This document shows, piece after piece, positions 47,187 to 55,591 of a DNA stretch of 64,000 bases. Source of the DNA: Atopobiaceae bacterium (lineage in GTDB: Bacteria > Actinomycetota > Coriobacteriia > Coriobacteriales > Atopobiaceae); assembly GCA_022483015.1 (NCBI GenBank), contig JAKVOB010000001.1, positions 2,132,902-2,196,901 on the forward strand. The letters are read 5' to 3'. Position 1 is the stretch's first letter; each line of letters opens with the position of its first letter. The notes under the pieces are model-generated. The model was not told the origin of the DNA, made no database searches, and worked only from the letters and a program-made list of their open reading frames with translations. Both the position numbers and the translations under genes were made by a program.

Positions 47187-48745
47187 GCGCTGCCACGATC
47201 GATGATGCACGTGCCGCCCTGCTGGGGCACTTTGGCTACCACGACTTCCGCCCTGGCCAGTCAGAGGTGGTCTCGGCCATCCTCGCCGGCCGGGATGCCC
47301 TGGCCGTGATGCCCACCGGCGCCGGCAAGTCGGCATGCTACCAGGTGCCCGCCGCGGTGCTGGGCGGCCTCACGCTCGTGATCTCTCCCCTCATCGCCCT
47401 CATGGGCGACCAGGTGCGGGCCCTGAAGGAGGCCGGCATCCGTGGTAGCTACCTCAACTCCACCTTGAACGCGCGCCAGCAGTCCATCGTGATGCAGCGG
47501 GCGCTCGATGGCTGGTACGACATCATGTACGTCGCCCCCGAGCGCCTGGGCGACTACCGCTTCCGGCAGTTCATCTCGCAGGCAAAGGTGCCGCTGCTGG
47601 CCATCGACGAGGCCCACTGCGTGAGCCAGTGGGGGCAGGACTTCCGCCCCGCCTACCGTGACATCGCCGACTTCGTGGGGTCACTCCCCGCCCGGCCCGT
47701 CGTGGCGGCCCTCACGGCCACCGCGACCGAGCGCGTGCGCGACGACATCACCGACCTCCTCGGCCTCTCTGACCCCCTGGTGGAGGTCTCGGGCTTCGAC
47801 CGGCCCAACCTCTTCCTGGGCACGGCCGAGCTCTCCCGCCGCGAGAAGGACGCCTGGCTCGCCGGCTACGTGCGCCACCATGATGACGCCTCGGGGATCG
47901 TCTACATCGAGAGCCGAAAGGGGGTCGAGCGCGTCGCGTCGGACCTGGCCGACCGTGGCGTGGACGTGGTGCGCTACCACGCCGGCCTCAGCATCGAGGA
48001 GCGCTCCTCGGCCCGCATGCGCTTCGTGGCCGACGACGTCCGCGTGATGGTGGCGACCACGGCCTTCGGCATGGGCATCGACAAGCCCAACGTGCGCTGG
48101 GTCGTGAACATGGGCCTGCCCCTCTCACTCGAGGAGTACTACCAGCAGGCAGGACGTGCCGGACGCGACGGCGGGCCCGCCGAGTGCTGGCTGCTCTGGA
48201 ACCGCGGCGACCTGCGCACCTGCCGCTTCCTCATAGACCACGCCGAGCCCGCCGAGGGGGTCACCGCAGACGAGGCCCGTGCCGCGCTGCGCAACCGTGG
48301 GCACCTGCTCGACGGGATGCTCGCCTATGCCGAGGACGAGGACTGCCTGCGCCGCCACATCCTCGCCTACTTCGGCGAGGACCTCGACGACGTTCCCGAG
48401 ACCTGTGACAACTGCAGCTGCTGCACCGACACCGAGACGGGCGTGCTCGAGCGCACGGACGTGCGCCGCCGACCCACCGCCCGCAAGGTCGACCGCACCC
48501 GCGTGGCCGCTGCCGCCGCCGAGACGCCCGAGGCGTCCGAGACCTTCGACCGCCTGAGAGCCCTGCGCAAGCGCCTGGCATCGGAGGCGGGCGTGCCTCC
48601 CTACGTGGTCTTCTCGGATGCGACGTTGCACGCCATGGCAGCAGCGGCGCCCACCACGGCGGACGAGCTGCTGCAGGTCTCTGGCGTGGGCCCCATCAAG
48701 CTCGAGCGCTATGGGGACGCCTTCCTGGCCGAGCTGGCACGCTAG
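47183..48745 (+). CDS. recQ: RecQ-family ATP-dependent DNA helicase
   Basis: 520 residues. A 3'-5' DNA helicase for recombination and repair. Walker A is MPTGAGKSACYQ, DEAH box is AIDEAHCVSQWGQDFRP, motif III is ALTATATERV, and ATTAFGMGIDKPNVRWVVNM and QQAGRAGRDG are motifs V and VI. Four zinc-binding cysteines lie near residues 392-416 (DCLRRH to CDNCSC). A short HRDC-like domain with VSGVGPIKLERYGD ends the protein; the winged-helix part appears reduced compared with E. coli RecQ (about 610). ATG overlaps the sortase stop (ATGA). Its stop shares CTAG with the mazF stop on the other strand. Confidence 0.95.
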   Translation: MSAATIDDARAALLGHFGYHDFRPGQSEVVSAILAGRDALAVMPTGAGKSACYQVPAAVLGGLTLVISPLIALMGDQVRALKEAGIRGSYLNSTLNARQQSIVMQRALDGWYDIMYVAPERLGDYRFRQFISQAKVPLLAIDEAHCVSQWGQDFRPAYRDIADFVGSLPARPVVAALTATATERVRDDITDLLGLSDPLVEVSGFDRPNLFLGTAELSRREKDAWLAGYVRHHDDASGIVYIESRKGVERVASDLADRGVDVVRYHAGLSIEERSSARMRFVADDVRVMVATTAFGMGIDKPNVRWVVNMGLPLSLEEYYQQAGRAGRDGGPAECWLLWNRGDLRTCRFLIDHAEPAEGVTADEARAALRNRGHLLDGMLAYAEDEDCLRRHILAYFGEDLDDVPETCDNCSCCTDTETGVLERTDVRRRPTARKVDRTRVAAAAAETPEASETFDRLRALRKRLASEAGVPPYVVFSDATLHAMAAAAPTTADELLQVSGVGPIKLERYGDAFLAELAR

Positions 48746-49071
48746 ATGTCGAAGATGCCACCGATGATGTCGAGCACGGGACCCATCGTCTCCTGACCGG
48801 CACGCCCTATGACCGTATGCGGCCGAGCCTCGAGGTCGCAGGCCCTGATCTGCTCGACGCAGACCTGGCCATGGACCCCATCGCCTTCTGGCAGCGTGAC
48901 ATGCATGGGAAACGTGCTGATGGTGGACGTGATGGGACACAGCACCGTCATGCTCGACCTGAGGTTGCAGTCCAAGGTGCTCACGACCAAGGCAGGTCGC
49001 CTGTGCGCCGGCTCATGGCCCAACGACGGGCCGAAGCCGACCTCGATGATGTCACCCTGCGCGAGGGGCAT
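48742..49071 (-). CDS. mazF: MazF/PemK-family toxin (endoribonuclease)
   Basis: 109 residues. The family start GDIIEVGFGPSLGHEPAHRR is followed by PALVVSTLDCN and VLCPITSTISTFPMHVTLP, then VCVEQIRACDL, all matching the MazF/PemK fold. The conserved Thr/Ser of PITS and the N-terminal Arg region are kept. It cleaves mRNA when free of antitoxin. ATG 49071 overlaps the antitoxin stop by one base (TGATG), so the two are coupled. It converges on recQ with overlapping stop codons. Longer readings would run into mazE and lack a ribosome site. Confidence 0.92.
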   Translation of the reverse strand: MPLAQGDIIEVGFGPSLGHEPAHRRPALVVSTLDCNLRSSMTVLCPITSTISTFPMHVTLPEGDGVHGQVCVEQIRACDLEARPHTVIGRAGQETMGPVLDIIGGIFDI

Positions 49072-49376
49072 CACCACACCTCCTTGCCGACCGGCTCTCC
49101 CCACTCGAGCTCATGGGGCCGATAGTCACCCGCATAACCCTCGAAGAGCTCCCCGATGGTCGTGCGCCTGGTCCTGTGGAAGCTCTCGTGACTCGGTCGG
49201 ATCACGAGCGAGCCATCATCCTGGAGTGTGACCAGGAGCTCGTCCCCGATGTGGATTCCCATCTGGGAGCAGACCGTCTTGGGGATACGAAGCCCCTGCG
49301 AGGCACCCCATGCGGAAAGGTGGGTGTGGAGCACGCCCTCCTTGGGAACGTCCTGCCGTTGCATGGTCTGCGCCAT
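49071..49376 (-). CDS. mazE: MazE-like antitoxin (AbrB/SpoVT fold)
   Basis: About 101 residues. The N-terminal AbrB-type DNA-binding domain reads LSAWGASQGLRIPKTVCSQM then GIHIGDELLVTLQDDGSLVI, typical of MazE-like antitoxins. The C-terminal segment, RTTIGELFEGYAGDYRPHE, ending EWGEPVGKEVW, would bind and neutralise MazF. Three consecutive ATG codons (49382, 49379, 49376) open the frame; 49376 has the best spacing (8 nt) to GGAGG. The dimer should bind the palindromic operator upstream and repress the operon, as in other MazEF systems. Confidence 0.9.
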   Translation of the reverse strand: MAQTMQRQDVPKEGVLHTHLSAWGASQGLRIPKTVCSQMGIHIGDELLVTLQDDGSLVIRPSHESFHRTRRTTIGELFEGYAGDYRPHELEWGEPVGKEVW

Positions 49377-49441
49377 CATCATCGCCTCCGGGCCATAGGT
49401 ACCTCCATGTCCCTAGGATACCCTGACGCCCTCAGAGATAT

Positions 49442-49459
49442 ACGTAGGATATCCTACGT
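49442..49459. promoter_or_regulatory. Perfect palindromic operator candidate upstream of mazEF
   Basis: ACGTAGGATATCCTACGT is an 18-bp perfect palindrome 66 nt before the mazE start. A related half, CTAGGATACC, lies at 49415-49424. Together they resemble paired operator sites for an autoregulating antitoxin; the TATCCT elements could also be -10 boxes on the minus strand. Confidence 0.6.
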
Positions 49460-49558
49460 GGTCAAGAGCAGCTGCCGACCAGGGGAGTACAATCGCCCCA
49501 ACGCGTGCCGCCCTCCCCTGCGGCTGACGACACCCTCACATCCGTCCCAGGAGGCACC

Positions 49559-50161
49559 ATGGCAACGCACGTCCCCACACCGCAAGAGGCCCAGGCCATC
49601 GTCGAGAAGTATAACCAGGACCCGTTCCATCGCACGCACGCCCTCACCGTGGCCAACGTCATGCGCTGGTACGCGGCCAAGTACGACGCGGGCAACGAGG
49701 ACCACTGGTACGTGGTGGGCATGCTCCACGACGTGGACTTCGAGCTCTACCCCACCGAGCACTGCGTGGCCGGCGAGCGCCTCCTCAAGGACGAGGGCGT
49801 CGACAAGGGCGTCATCCGCTCGGCGATGAGCCACGGCTGGGGCATGACCGACGTCACCTACGAGCCCGAGTCGCAGATGGAGAACATCCTCTTCGCGGCA
49901 GACGAGCTCACGGGCCTCATCTGGGCCTCGACCCTCATGCGCCCGAGCCGCTCCACCCTCGACATGAACCTCAAGAGCCTCAAGAAGAAGTTCAAGGACA
50001 AGAAGTTCGCCGCCGGCTGCTCGCGCGACACCATCCGCGAGGGTGCGGAGCGCCTGGGCTGGGAGCTTGACGACCTTCTTGGCCAGACCCTCGAGGCCAT
50101 GCAGGCCTTCGAGCGCGCGCAGGGCGGCCTCCCGGGCGTGGAGAGGCCCACGGAGGAGTAG
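49559..50161 (+). CDS. HD-domain hydrolase
   Basis: 200 residues. HD-superfamily metal-binding residues are RTHALTVANVMRWYA (first His), VGMLHDVDF (the HD pair near 61-62), SAMSHGWGM, and a later Asp in FAADELTGLI. This is the layout of small HDIG-type phosphohydrolases, which act on nucleotides or similar phosphates; substrate unknown. ATG 49559 has AGGAGG 4 nt upstream. It has no operon partner: the HAD gene to its right is convergent. Confidence 0.88.
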   Translation: MATHVPTPQEAQAIVEKYNQDPFHRTHALTVANVMRWYAAKYDAGNEDHWYVVGMLHDVDFELYPTEHCVAGERLLKDEGVDKGVIRSAMSHGWGMTDVTYEPESQMENILFAADELTGLIWASTLMRPSRSTLDMNLKSLKKKFKDKKFAAGCSRDTIREGAERLGWELDDLLGQTLEAMQAFERAQGGLPGVERPTEE

Positions 50162-50225
50162 CCGTAGCACCGGGCACCGGGCCAGCGATGCAGGCATGGG
50201 GCATGGGCCGGACGGCCCCTCTCGG

Positions 50226-51179
50226 CTAGGCGAGCCGCGCCTCGAGCCATTGCGCCACGCCGTCGTCGCCGATCGAGGGGCATACCTCGTCCGCCGCGTC
50301 GCGGACCTGCTCGGTGCCGTTGGCGACCGCCACGAAGGTGCAGGCACGCCCCGTCATGGAGAGGTCGTTGCCCGAGTCACCGAAGGCCACGGCAGCCTGC
50401 TCGTCGACACCCAGGCGCTGGCAGAGCAGGTCGATGGCGCTCCCCTTGGTCACGCCGGCCCGCGTGAGCTCGAGCTCGTACGGGGTCATGCGGGCCACCT
50501 CGAGGTCGCCGCGGGCGAGCAGGAGCGTCTCGGCCTCGTCGCAGACAGCGACGTCCCGGAAGCTGCAGCCCAGCTTGTCCACCGGCTCATGCCGACGGGC
50601 GAGCTCCGCCGGTATGGAGTCGACGAAGTCCACGTCGCCGAGTATGTGCTTGAGCTCGGCCTCGTCCCCGGGGATCGGCACGTTGCCATCCCCCGGGGCA
50701 GTCTGGCCGGCCAGGTAGGTGAAGCTGCGGTTCTCGTAGAAGGTGACTTCGGGCACGAAGGCGTTCCAGGCTGGGTGGAGCCCCTTGACGCCATCGAGGA
50801 CGTCCATGGCCTGGTCGAGCTCGATCGGACGGCGGAGCAGGACCTCACCGTCTGCGGCCCGGCTCACACAGGCGCCGTTGACCGTGATGCGCCAGTCGAG
50901 CCAAGGCGCGGACATGAGCATGGGGCCGAGCATGTTGATGGGGCGGCCGCTCACCACGCAGAGGAGCGAGCCTGCCGCATGCGCCGCCGTGAAGGCGTCC
51001 CGCACGCGCGGCGAGATGGTGCGCCTGACCGAGTCGAGCACCGTGCCGTCGAGGTCGAACGCCACGACGCTGGGGGCGCCGACCGAGGACGCGGATGCTG
51101 ACGCGGGTATGGGTGCTGATACGACCTTGCCGGATGTCGATACGGGTGAGCCCACGATGCCCCTTCCTGACGGGACCAT
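50226..51179 (-). CDS. Cof-type HAD-superfamily phosphatase
   Basis: About 317 residues. Motif I is AFDLDGTVLDSVRRTISPRV, motif II is CVVSGRPINML, the lysine is in GVTKGSAIDLL, and motif IV is VAFGDSGNDLSMTGRACTFVAVANG. The same family as the gene at 11286, but with no close neighbour relation. The substrate is unknown. The N-terminal 30 residues (Ser/Ala-rich) are poorly conserved and the start is uncertain. ATG 51179 is used; a GTG at 51155 has a better AGGAAGG upstream. A TACAAT -10 lies at 51207-51202. Confidence 0.88.
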   Translation of the reverse strand: MVPSGRGIVGSPVSTSGKVVSAPIPASASASSVGAPSVVAFDLDGTVLDSVRRTISPRVRDAFTAAHAAGSLLCVVSGRPINMLGPMLMSAPWLDWRITVNGACVSRAADGEVLLRRPIELDQAMDVLDGVKGLHPAWNAFVPEVTFYENRSFTYLAGQTAPGDGNVPIPGDEAELKHILGDVDFVDSIPAELARRHEPVDKLGCSFRDVAVCDEAETLLLARGDLEVARMTPYELELTRAGVTKGSAIDLLCQRLGVDEQAAVAFGDSGNDLSMTGRACTFVAVANGTEQVRDAADEVCPSIGDDGVAQWLEARLA

Positions 51180-51232
51180 GCGTCCCATCGCAACGAGAGG
51201 CATTGTACCGCAGGGCATGTCAGGGCCGCGCG

Positions 51233-51970
51233 CTACGCCCGCAGCATCCGATACCCCACGCCCACGTGCGTCTGGATGAGGCGCGGATGGGCCGGGTCAG
51301 CCTCGACCTTCTTGCGCAGCGACCCCATGTGCACCCGCAGGCTCGCGAGGTCCTGCTCCTGGGTTGACCCCCATACCTCGCGCAGGATGAACTGGTGCGT
51401 GAGGACCTTGCCGACGTTCCTGGCCAGCACGCAGAGCAGCCGGTACTCGATGGGCGTGAGGTGCAGCTCGGTGCCGGCCAGCGTGGCCGTGCCGGCGGCA
51501 TAGTCGATCGCAAGGTCACCGTCCTCGAAGGTCGACGACGACGTGGCACCCGTGGCCCCCGCGGCATCGGCCTCGGCCCGCTCCAGGCGCCTGAACGTCA
51601 CGCGCAGCCGTGCCAGCAGCTCCTCCACCGAGAATGGCTTGGTGAGGTAGTCGTCCGCCCCGGCGTCGAGCGCGCAGATCTTGTCGGCATCGTCGGCCCG
51701 TGCCGAGATCACGATGATGGGGACCTGGGACCACGTGCGGACCTTGGTGATGACCTCGACGCCGTCCATGTCGGGGAGCCCCAGGTCGAGGAGGATGACG
51801 GCCGGGTCACAGCTCGCCGCCTGGGCGATCGCGGCGCGGCCCGTGGGCGCCACCTCATGGCGGTAGCCGTGCACGTCCAGCGTGGTCACGATGAGGTTGC
51901 GCACCGCCGGGTCGTCCTCGACCACCAGGAGCGTCGGCGCTGGCATGACCTGTGGGTTCCTCTCGTCCAT
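51233..51970 (-). CDS. kdpE: KdpE response regulator
   Basis: 245 residues, OmpR family. The receiver domain has acidic pocket LVVEDDPAV, phospho-acceptor Asp in ILLDLGLPDMDG (near residue 63) and lysine in YLTKPFS. The C-terminal winged helix has LTPIEYRLLCVLARNVGKVL and THVGVGYRML. Partner of KdpD, it activates kdpFABC when potassium is limiting or turgor falls. ATG 51970 is preceded by GAGGAGG at 7 nt. The usual kdpD stop would lie at 51973-51971, abutting this start, so the two were evidently translationally coupled before the kdpD frameshift. Confidence 0.95.
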   Translation of the reverse strand: MDERNPQVMPAPTLLVVEDDPAVRNLIVTTLDVHGYRHEVAPTGRAAIAQAASCDPAVILLDLGLPDMDGVEVITKVRTWSQVPIIVISARADDADKICALDAGADDYLTKPFSVEELLARLRVTFRRLERAEADAAGATGATSSSTFEDGDLAIDYAAGTATLAGTELHLTPIEYRLLCVLARNVGKVLTHQFILREVWGSTQEQDLASLRVHMGSLRKKVEADPAHPRLIQTHVGVGYRMLRA

Positions 51971-54797
51971 CTATGCCTCCTCGAGCGGCAGCGTGAAGCT
52001 GAAGCGGGCACCGTGCGGCGCGTCCAGCGGTCAAGGCATGCGCGGCTCCTGCAGCAGGAGCGTGCGTGCCATCTGCCGCCGCGCCCACGTTCGATGCCTC
52101 GATGGTACCCCCGTGCGCCTCGACTATGGACCGGCAGAGCGCCAGGCCCAGGCCTGTGCCCCGGCGGGCGTCGGCACGACCGCTCCCCTCCTCGCCCTGG
52201 CCGCCCACGTAGAAGCGCTCGAAGAGGTGCGGCAGGTCGGCCGTGGCGATGCCGGGGCCGTCGTCGGTGACGTCAACGCGGGCCATGCGGCCGTCGCGCG
52301 TGCACGTCACCTGGATGCGGCTGCCGGCCGGCGTATGCTGCACGGCGTTGTTCACGAGGTTCACCAGCACCTGGACCACGAGGCGCGCGTCCATGCGGCA
52401 GACGAGCAGCTCGCCGTCGTCCACGGCAAGCTCGTGGGCGGCCACGTCCCTGCTCACATGGCGCATGGTCTCGTCGACCACGTCGCCGAGCAGCTCGGGC
52501 TCCAGGTGGAGCTCGACCTCCCCCTCCTCGATGCGCGTCATGGCCAGGAGGTTCTCGACGAGGTTGCCCAGCCAGAGCGAGTCGTCGTAGATGTCGCCCT
52601 CGAGGCGCGCCACCGCCTCAGGCGCGAGGTCGGCCCCGTCGGAGAGGAGCACGCTCGCGTTGCCGGTGATGGAGGTCAGGGGCGTCCTCAGGTCGTGCGA
52701 GACGGACCGCAGCAGGTTGGCGCGGAGCTGCTCGTTGCGAGCCACCACGGCCGCCTCCTCGCGCTCGGCCAGCGCCGCCTCGCGCTCGAGGGCCAGGGCC
52801 GTCTCGCCCAGGATCGAGAGCACGATGCCCTGCTCGGCGGGGGCGATGGCCTCGGTCCCCACCAGGATCCCCACCACACCGAAGACCTGCTCGTCCTTGC
52901 GGACGGCCAGGTAGAGGCAGGCGGCGCTGCCCAACGTGTCGGTGCCCGCGCCGGCGCGCTTGTTGTTCTTGAATACCCAGGCGGCCACGCCGCGCTCACG
53001 CTCGTCGAGGCAGGGGCTGTCAGCGTCGGTACCCGCGAGGTCCTGCGCCGTGGCCGCGGCGCCGTCGGCAGCAGCCAGGAAGAGGCGGCCCGGGCCCAGC
53101 ACGCCCCTCTCGGCGGGGTAGTAGACCACGTCGCGCCGGAGCAGGCGGACGAGCTGTCGGCCCATGACGTCCACGTCCTCGGCGGCGTTCGAGGCACGCC
53201 CGAGCATCTGGTCGCACTCCAGCAGCACCTGCGTGCGCCAGGTCGAGGCCGCGGCGGCACGGGCCTGCCTGCGCACACGACGCGCCAGCGAGCTCGCGAT
53301 GGTCGCGGTGAGGAAGATGATGGCGAAGGTCACGAAGTACTGCGGGTCGAACACCGTGAACGAGTAGCGCGGGTCGGTGAAGAGGAAGTTGAACATGAGG
53401 ACGGCCGCGAGCGACATGACGACGCTCGAGACCACCCCCGGCACGACCACGGCCGTGAGCAGCACACCGAAGCCATAGAGGACGGCGATGTTGAGCACCG
53501 TGACGCCCAGGCGCTCCATGAGCAGGGCCACCACCGAGACGGCCACGAGAAGCCCCAACGCCTTGGCGACGTCAGAGGGGGTGTAGCGGTCCTCGGCATG
53601 GCGCTCGTGCCAGCGCCTGACCTGCTGGGACTCGTCGGGGATGATGTAGATGTCGAGGTCGGGCGCCAGCGCGGCGATGCGGTCGGTGAGCGGGGCCTGG
53701 TCGAGGAGGTGCCGGCGAGCGCCGCTGCGCCCCATCACGACCTTCGAGACCCCCGAGATGCGCGCGTAGTCGGCGATCTGGCGGGCGACGTCGTCGCCGT
53801 AGACGGTCTCGACCTTGGCTCCTAGCTGCTCGGCCAGACGCATGTTGGCCTTGAGCCGCTCGGCCGCCTCGCCGGTGGCGGGGCCGTCGTCCCCCTCCAC
53901 GAGCAGGGCCGTGAAGCGGGCGTCGAAGGCGCGCGCCATGCGGGCCGCCGTGCGGACGATGCGCCCGTTTGAGGGGGCGCCCGACAGGCAGGCCAGCACA
54001 TGCTCGCCGGTGTAGTAGGCATCGGGCCCCGCGGCGCGGACGCGCTCGACCATACGGTTCACGCGGTCGGCGCAGCGCCTGAGGGCGATCTCGCGCAGGG
54101 CGGTGAGGTTCTTGACGTCGAAGAAGTTCTCGAGGGCGCGCTCCGCCCCCTCGCCGCGGTAGACCTTACCCTCGCGCAGGCGGCCGATGAGCTGGTCGGG
54201 CTCGATGTCGACGAGCTCCACCTGGTCGGCGTCGTCGAAGACGCGGTCGGGGATGCGCTCGGTGACGACCACTCCCGTGATGGCGGCCACGCGATCGTTC
54301 AGGCTCTCGAGGTGCTGGACGTTCACCGTGGTGTAGACGTCGATGCCCGCCTGGAGCAGCTCCTCCACGTCCTGGTAGCGCTTGGCATGGCGGCACGTCG
54401 GGTCGTTGGTGTGCGCCAGCTCGTCCACGAGCGCGAGCCGGGGGTGCCGGCCGAGAAGCGCGTCGAGGTCAAGCTCGTGCACGTGGATGCCGTTGTGGTC
54501 CACGTCCAACGGTGGCAGGGTCTCGAGGCCGGCCACGAGCCCCTGGGTCTCGGGCCGGCTGTGCGGCTCTATGTAGGCGGCGACCACATCGATGCCCGCA
54601 CGCTGGGCCTCATGGGCGGAGCGGAGCATCGCATAGGTCTTGCCGACGCCGGGGGCATAGCCGAAGAAGATCCTGAGGTGGCCGCGCGCACCCGGTGCGC
54701 CCGCGCCGTCCGGGAGGCTGGCCGCCTCGTCGCGGTCGAGCTCGATGGCACGCAGGATCCGGTCAGGGTCACGCCGTGCCTCGATGTCGTCTTCCAC
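51855..54797 (-). CDS. kdpD: KdpD sensor histidine kinase, frameshifted near its 3' end
   Basis: As written the frame runs to 51855, 980 residues. The N-terminal KdpD domain has FGYAPGVGKTYAM, a Walker-like loop. A UspA-like domain covers about 240-370. Four helices (DUF4118) follow at about 400-500, then GAF, the HisKA box VSHDLRTPLTSITG (His near 700), and the ATPase with NLVNNAVQHTP, DGPGIATADLPHLFERFY and GTGLGLALC. After SNVGAAADGTHAPAAG the frame breaks near 52025-52040. In another frame the expected end GARFSFTLPLEEA is intact and stops at 51971. The present tail overlaps kdpE by 116 bp. GTG 54797 has GGAGGG at 7 nt. Confidence 0.9.
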   Translation of the reverse strand: MEDDIEARRDPDRILRAIELDRDEAASLPDGAGAPGARGHLRIFFGYAPGVGKTYAMLRSAHEAQRAGIDVVAAYIEPHSRPETQGLVAGLETLPPLDVDHNGIHVHELDLDALLGRHPRLALVDELAHTNDPTCRHAKRYQDVEELLQAGIDVYTTVNVQHLESLNDRVAAITGVVVTERIPDRVFDDADQVELVDIEPDQLIGRLREGKVYRGEGAERALENFFDVKNLTALREIALRRCADRVNRMVERVRAAGPDAYYTGEHVLACLSGAPSNGRIVRTAARMARAFDARFTALLVEGDDGPATGEAAERLKANMRLAEQLGAKVETVYGDDVARQIADYARISGVSKVVMGRSGARRHLLDQAPLTDRIAALAPDLDIYIIPDESQQVRRWHERHAEDRYTPSDVAKALGLLVAVSVVALLMERLGVTVLNIAVLYGFGVLLTAVVVPGVVSSVVMSLAAVLMFNFLFTDPRYSFTVFDPQYFVTFAIIFLTATIASSLARRVRRQARAAAASTWRTQVLLECDQMLGRASNAAEDVDVMGRQLVRLLRRDVVYYPAERGVLGPGRLFLAAADGAAATAQDLAGTDADSPCLDERERGVAAWVFKNNKRAGAGTDTLGSAACLYLAVRKDEQVFGVVGILVGTEAIAPAEQGIVLSILGETALALEREAALAEREEAAVVARNEQLRANLLRSVSHDLRTPLTSITGNASVLLSDGADLAPEAVARLEGDIYDDSLWLGNLVENLLAMTRIEEGEVELHLEPELLGDVVDETMRHVSRDVAAHELAVDDGELLVCRMDARLVVQVLVNLVNNAVQHTPAGSRIQVTCTRDGRMARVDVTDDGPGIATADLPHLFERFYVGGQGEEGSGRADARRGTGLGLALCRSIVEAHGGTIEASNVGAAADGTHAPAAGAAHALTAGRAARCPLQLHAAARGGIDGREEPTGHASADAPGGRGRPGGAQPHRDHAGRARLPP

Positions 54798-54830
54798 GGT
54801 CGTCCCTCCTCCCGGCCTTGCGGCCGACGG

Positions 54831-54862
54831 GTGCTGGCAGGGCATAGGCACCCTGCCAGCAC
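54831..54862 (-). promoter_or_regulatory. Perfect hairpin between kdpC and kdpD
   Basis: GTGCTGGCAGGG (54831-54842) and CCCTGCCAGCAC (54851-54862) form a 12-bp perfect stem with an 8-nt loop, 33 nt upstream of the kdpD GTG. TACAGT on the minus strand (54866-54861) just precedes it. It could be the 5' leader of a kdpDE-specific transcript or a processing/attenuation site that separates kdpFABC from kdpDE expression. There is no T run. Confidence 0.5.
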
Positions 54863-54967
54863 TGTACTCCCCTCGCGCCCCGACAGGGCCCCTCGGCAGG
54901 GCGGACGTGGCCTCAGGACTTGCCAGCGCGCTGGCGTGACGGCCACATGGCGACCGCCGGACGCCTC

Positions 54968-55579
54968 CTACCTGCCGAGCGCCGCGTCGATGGCGAGGTT
55001 CACGCCGAGGACGTTCACGCGCTCCTCGCCCAGGACCCCCAGCAGGCGCCCCTGGGTGTTCTGCGAGATGATCTGGCGAACGGCGTCCTCAGAAAGGCCG
55101 GTGGCGCTGGCGATGCGCGGCACCTGGTACTCGGCCGCCGCCGGCGAGATGTCGGGGTCGAGCCCTGAGCCGGACTCGCTCACAAGGTCCACGGGCACGG
55201 CGTCGTCGCCGCGGGCAGGGTCTGCCGCACGGATGGCGGCCACACGCTCAGACACGGTCTGGCCGTAGGACTCGCTCGCGGGCGAGACGTTGGAAGGCGA
55301 GCCGTAGGCCACGGCGTTGCCGCTCGCGTCCGTGTAGCTGGACGTGTCGGAGCTGGTCTCGGGCCGGCCCCAGAGGTGCCCCGCATCCGTGAAGTCCTGG
55401 CCGAGCAGGGCGCTGCCCACCTCCTGGCCGTCCTTCTCGATGATCGAGCCGTTGGCCTGGTACGGGAAGCACACCTGCCCCACGAGGGTCACCACGGCCG
55501 GGTAGGCCACGCCGAGCGCCAGGGTGGCGACGGCGAGGACCGCCAACGCCCGAGGAAGCATCTTGACGAAGGTTCTCAT
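54968..55579 (-). CDS. kdpC: Potassium-transporting ATPase subunit C
   Basis: 203 residues. One N-terminal helix (ALAVLAVATLALGVAYPAVV) anchors a soluble domain. Conserved parts are SALLGQDFTDAGHLWGRPE, SNVSPASESY, then SGSGLDPDISPAAAEYQVPR and the C-terminal GVLGEERVNVLGVNLAID. KdpC stabilises the KdpFABC complex and affects ATP affinity. It starts 12 nt after the kdpB stop, with GGGGAG as ribosome site. A 170-bp gap separates it from kdpD. Confidence 0.96.
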   Translation of the reverse strand: MRTFVKMLPRALAVLAVATLALGVAYPAVVTLVGQVCFPYQANGSIIEKDGQEVGSALLGQDFTDAGHLWGRPETSSDTSSYTDASGNAVAYGSPSNVSPASESYGQTVSERVAAIRAADPARGDDAVPVDLVSESGSGLDPDISPAAAEYQVPRIASATGLSEDAVRQIISQNTQGRLLGVLGEERVNVLGVNLAIDAALGR

Positions 55580-55591
55580 AGCACACTCCCC

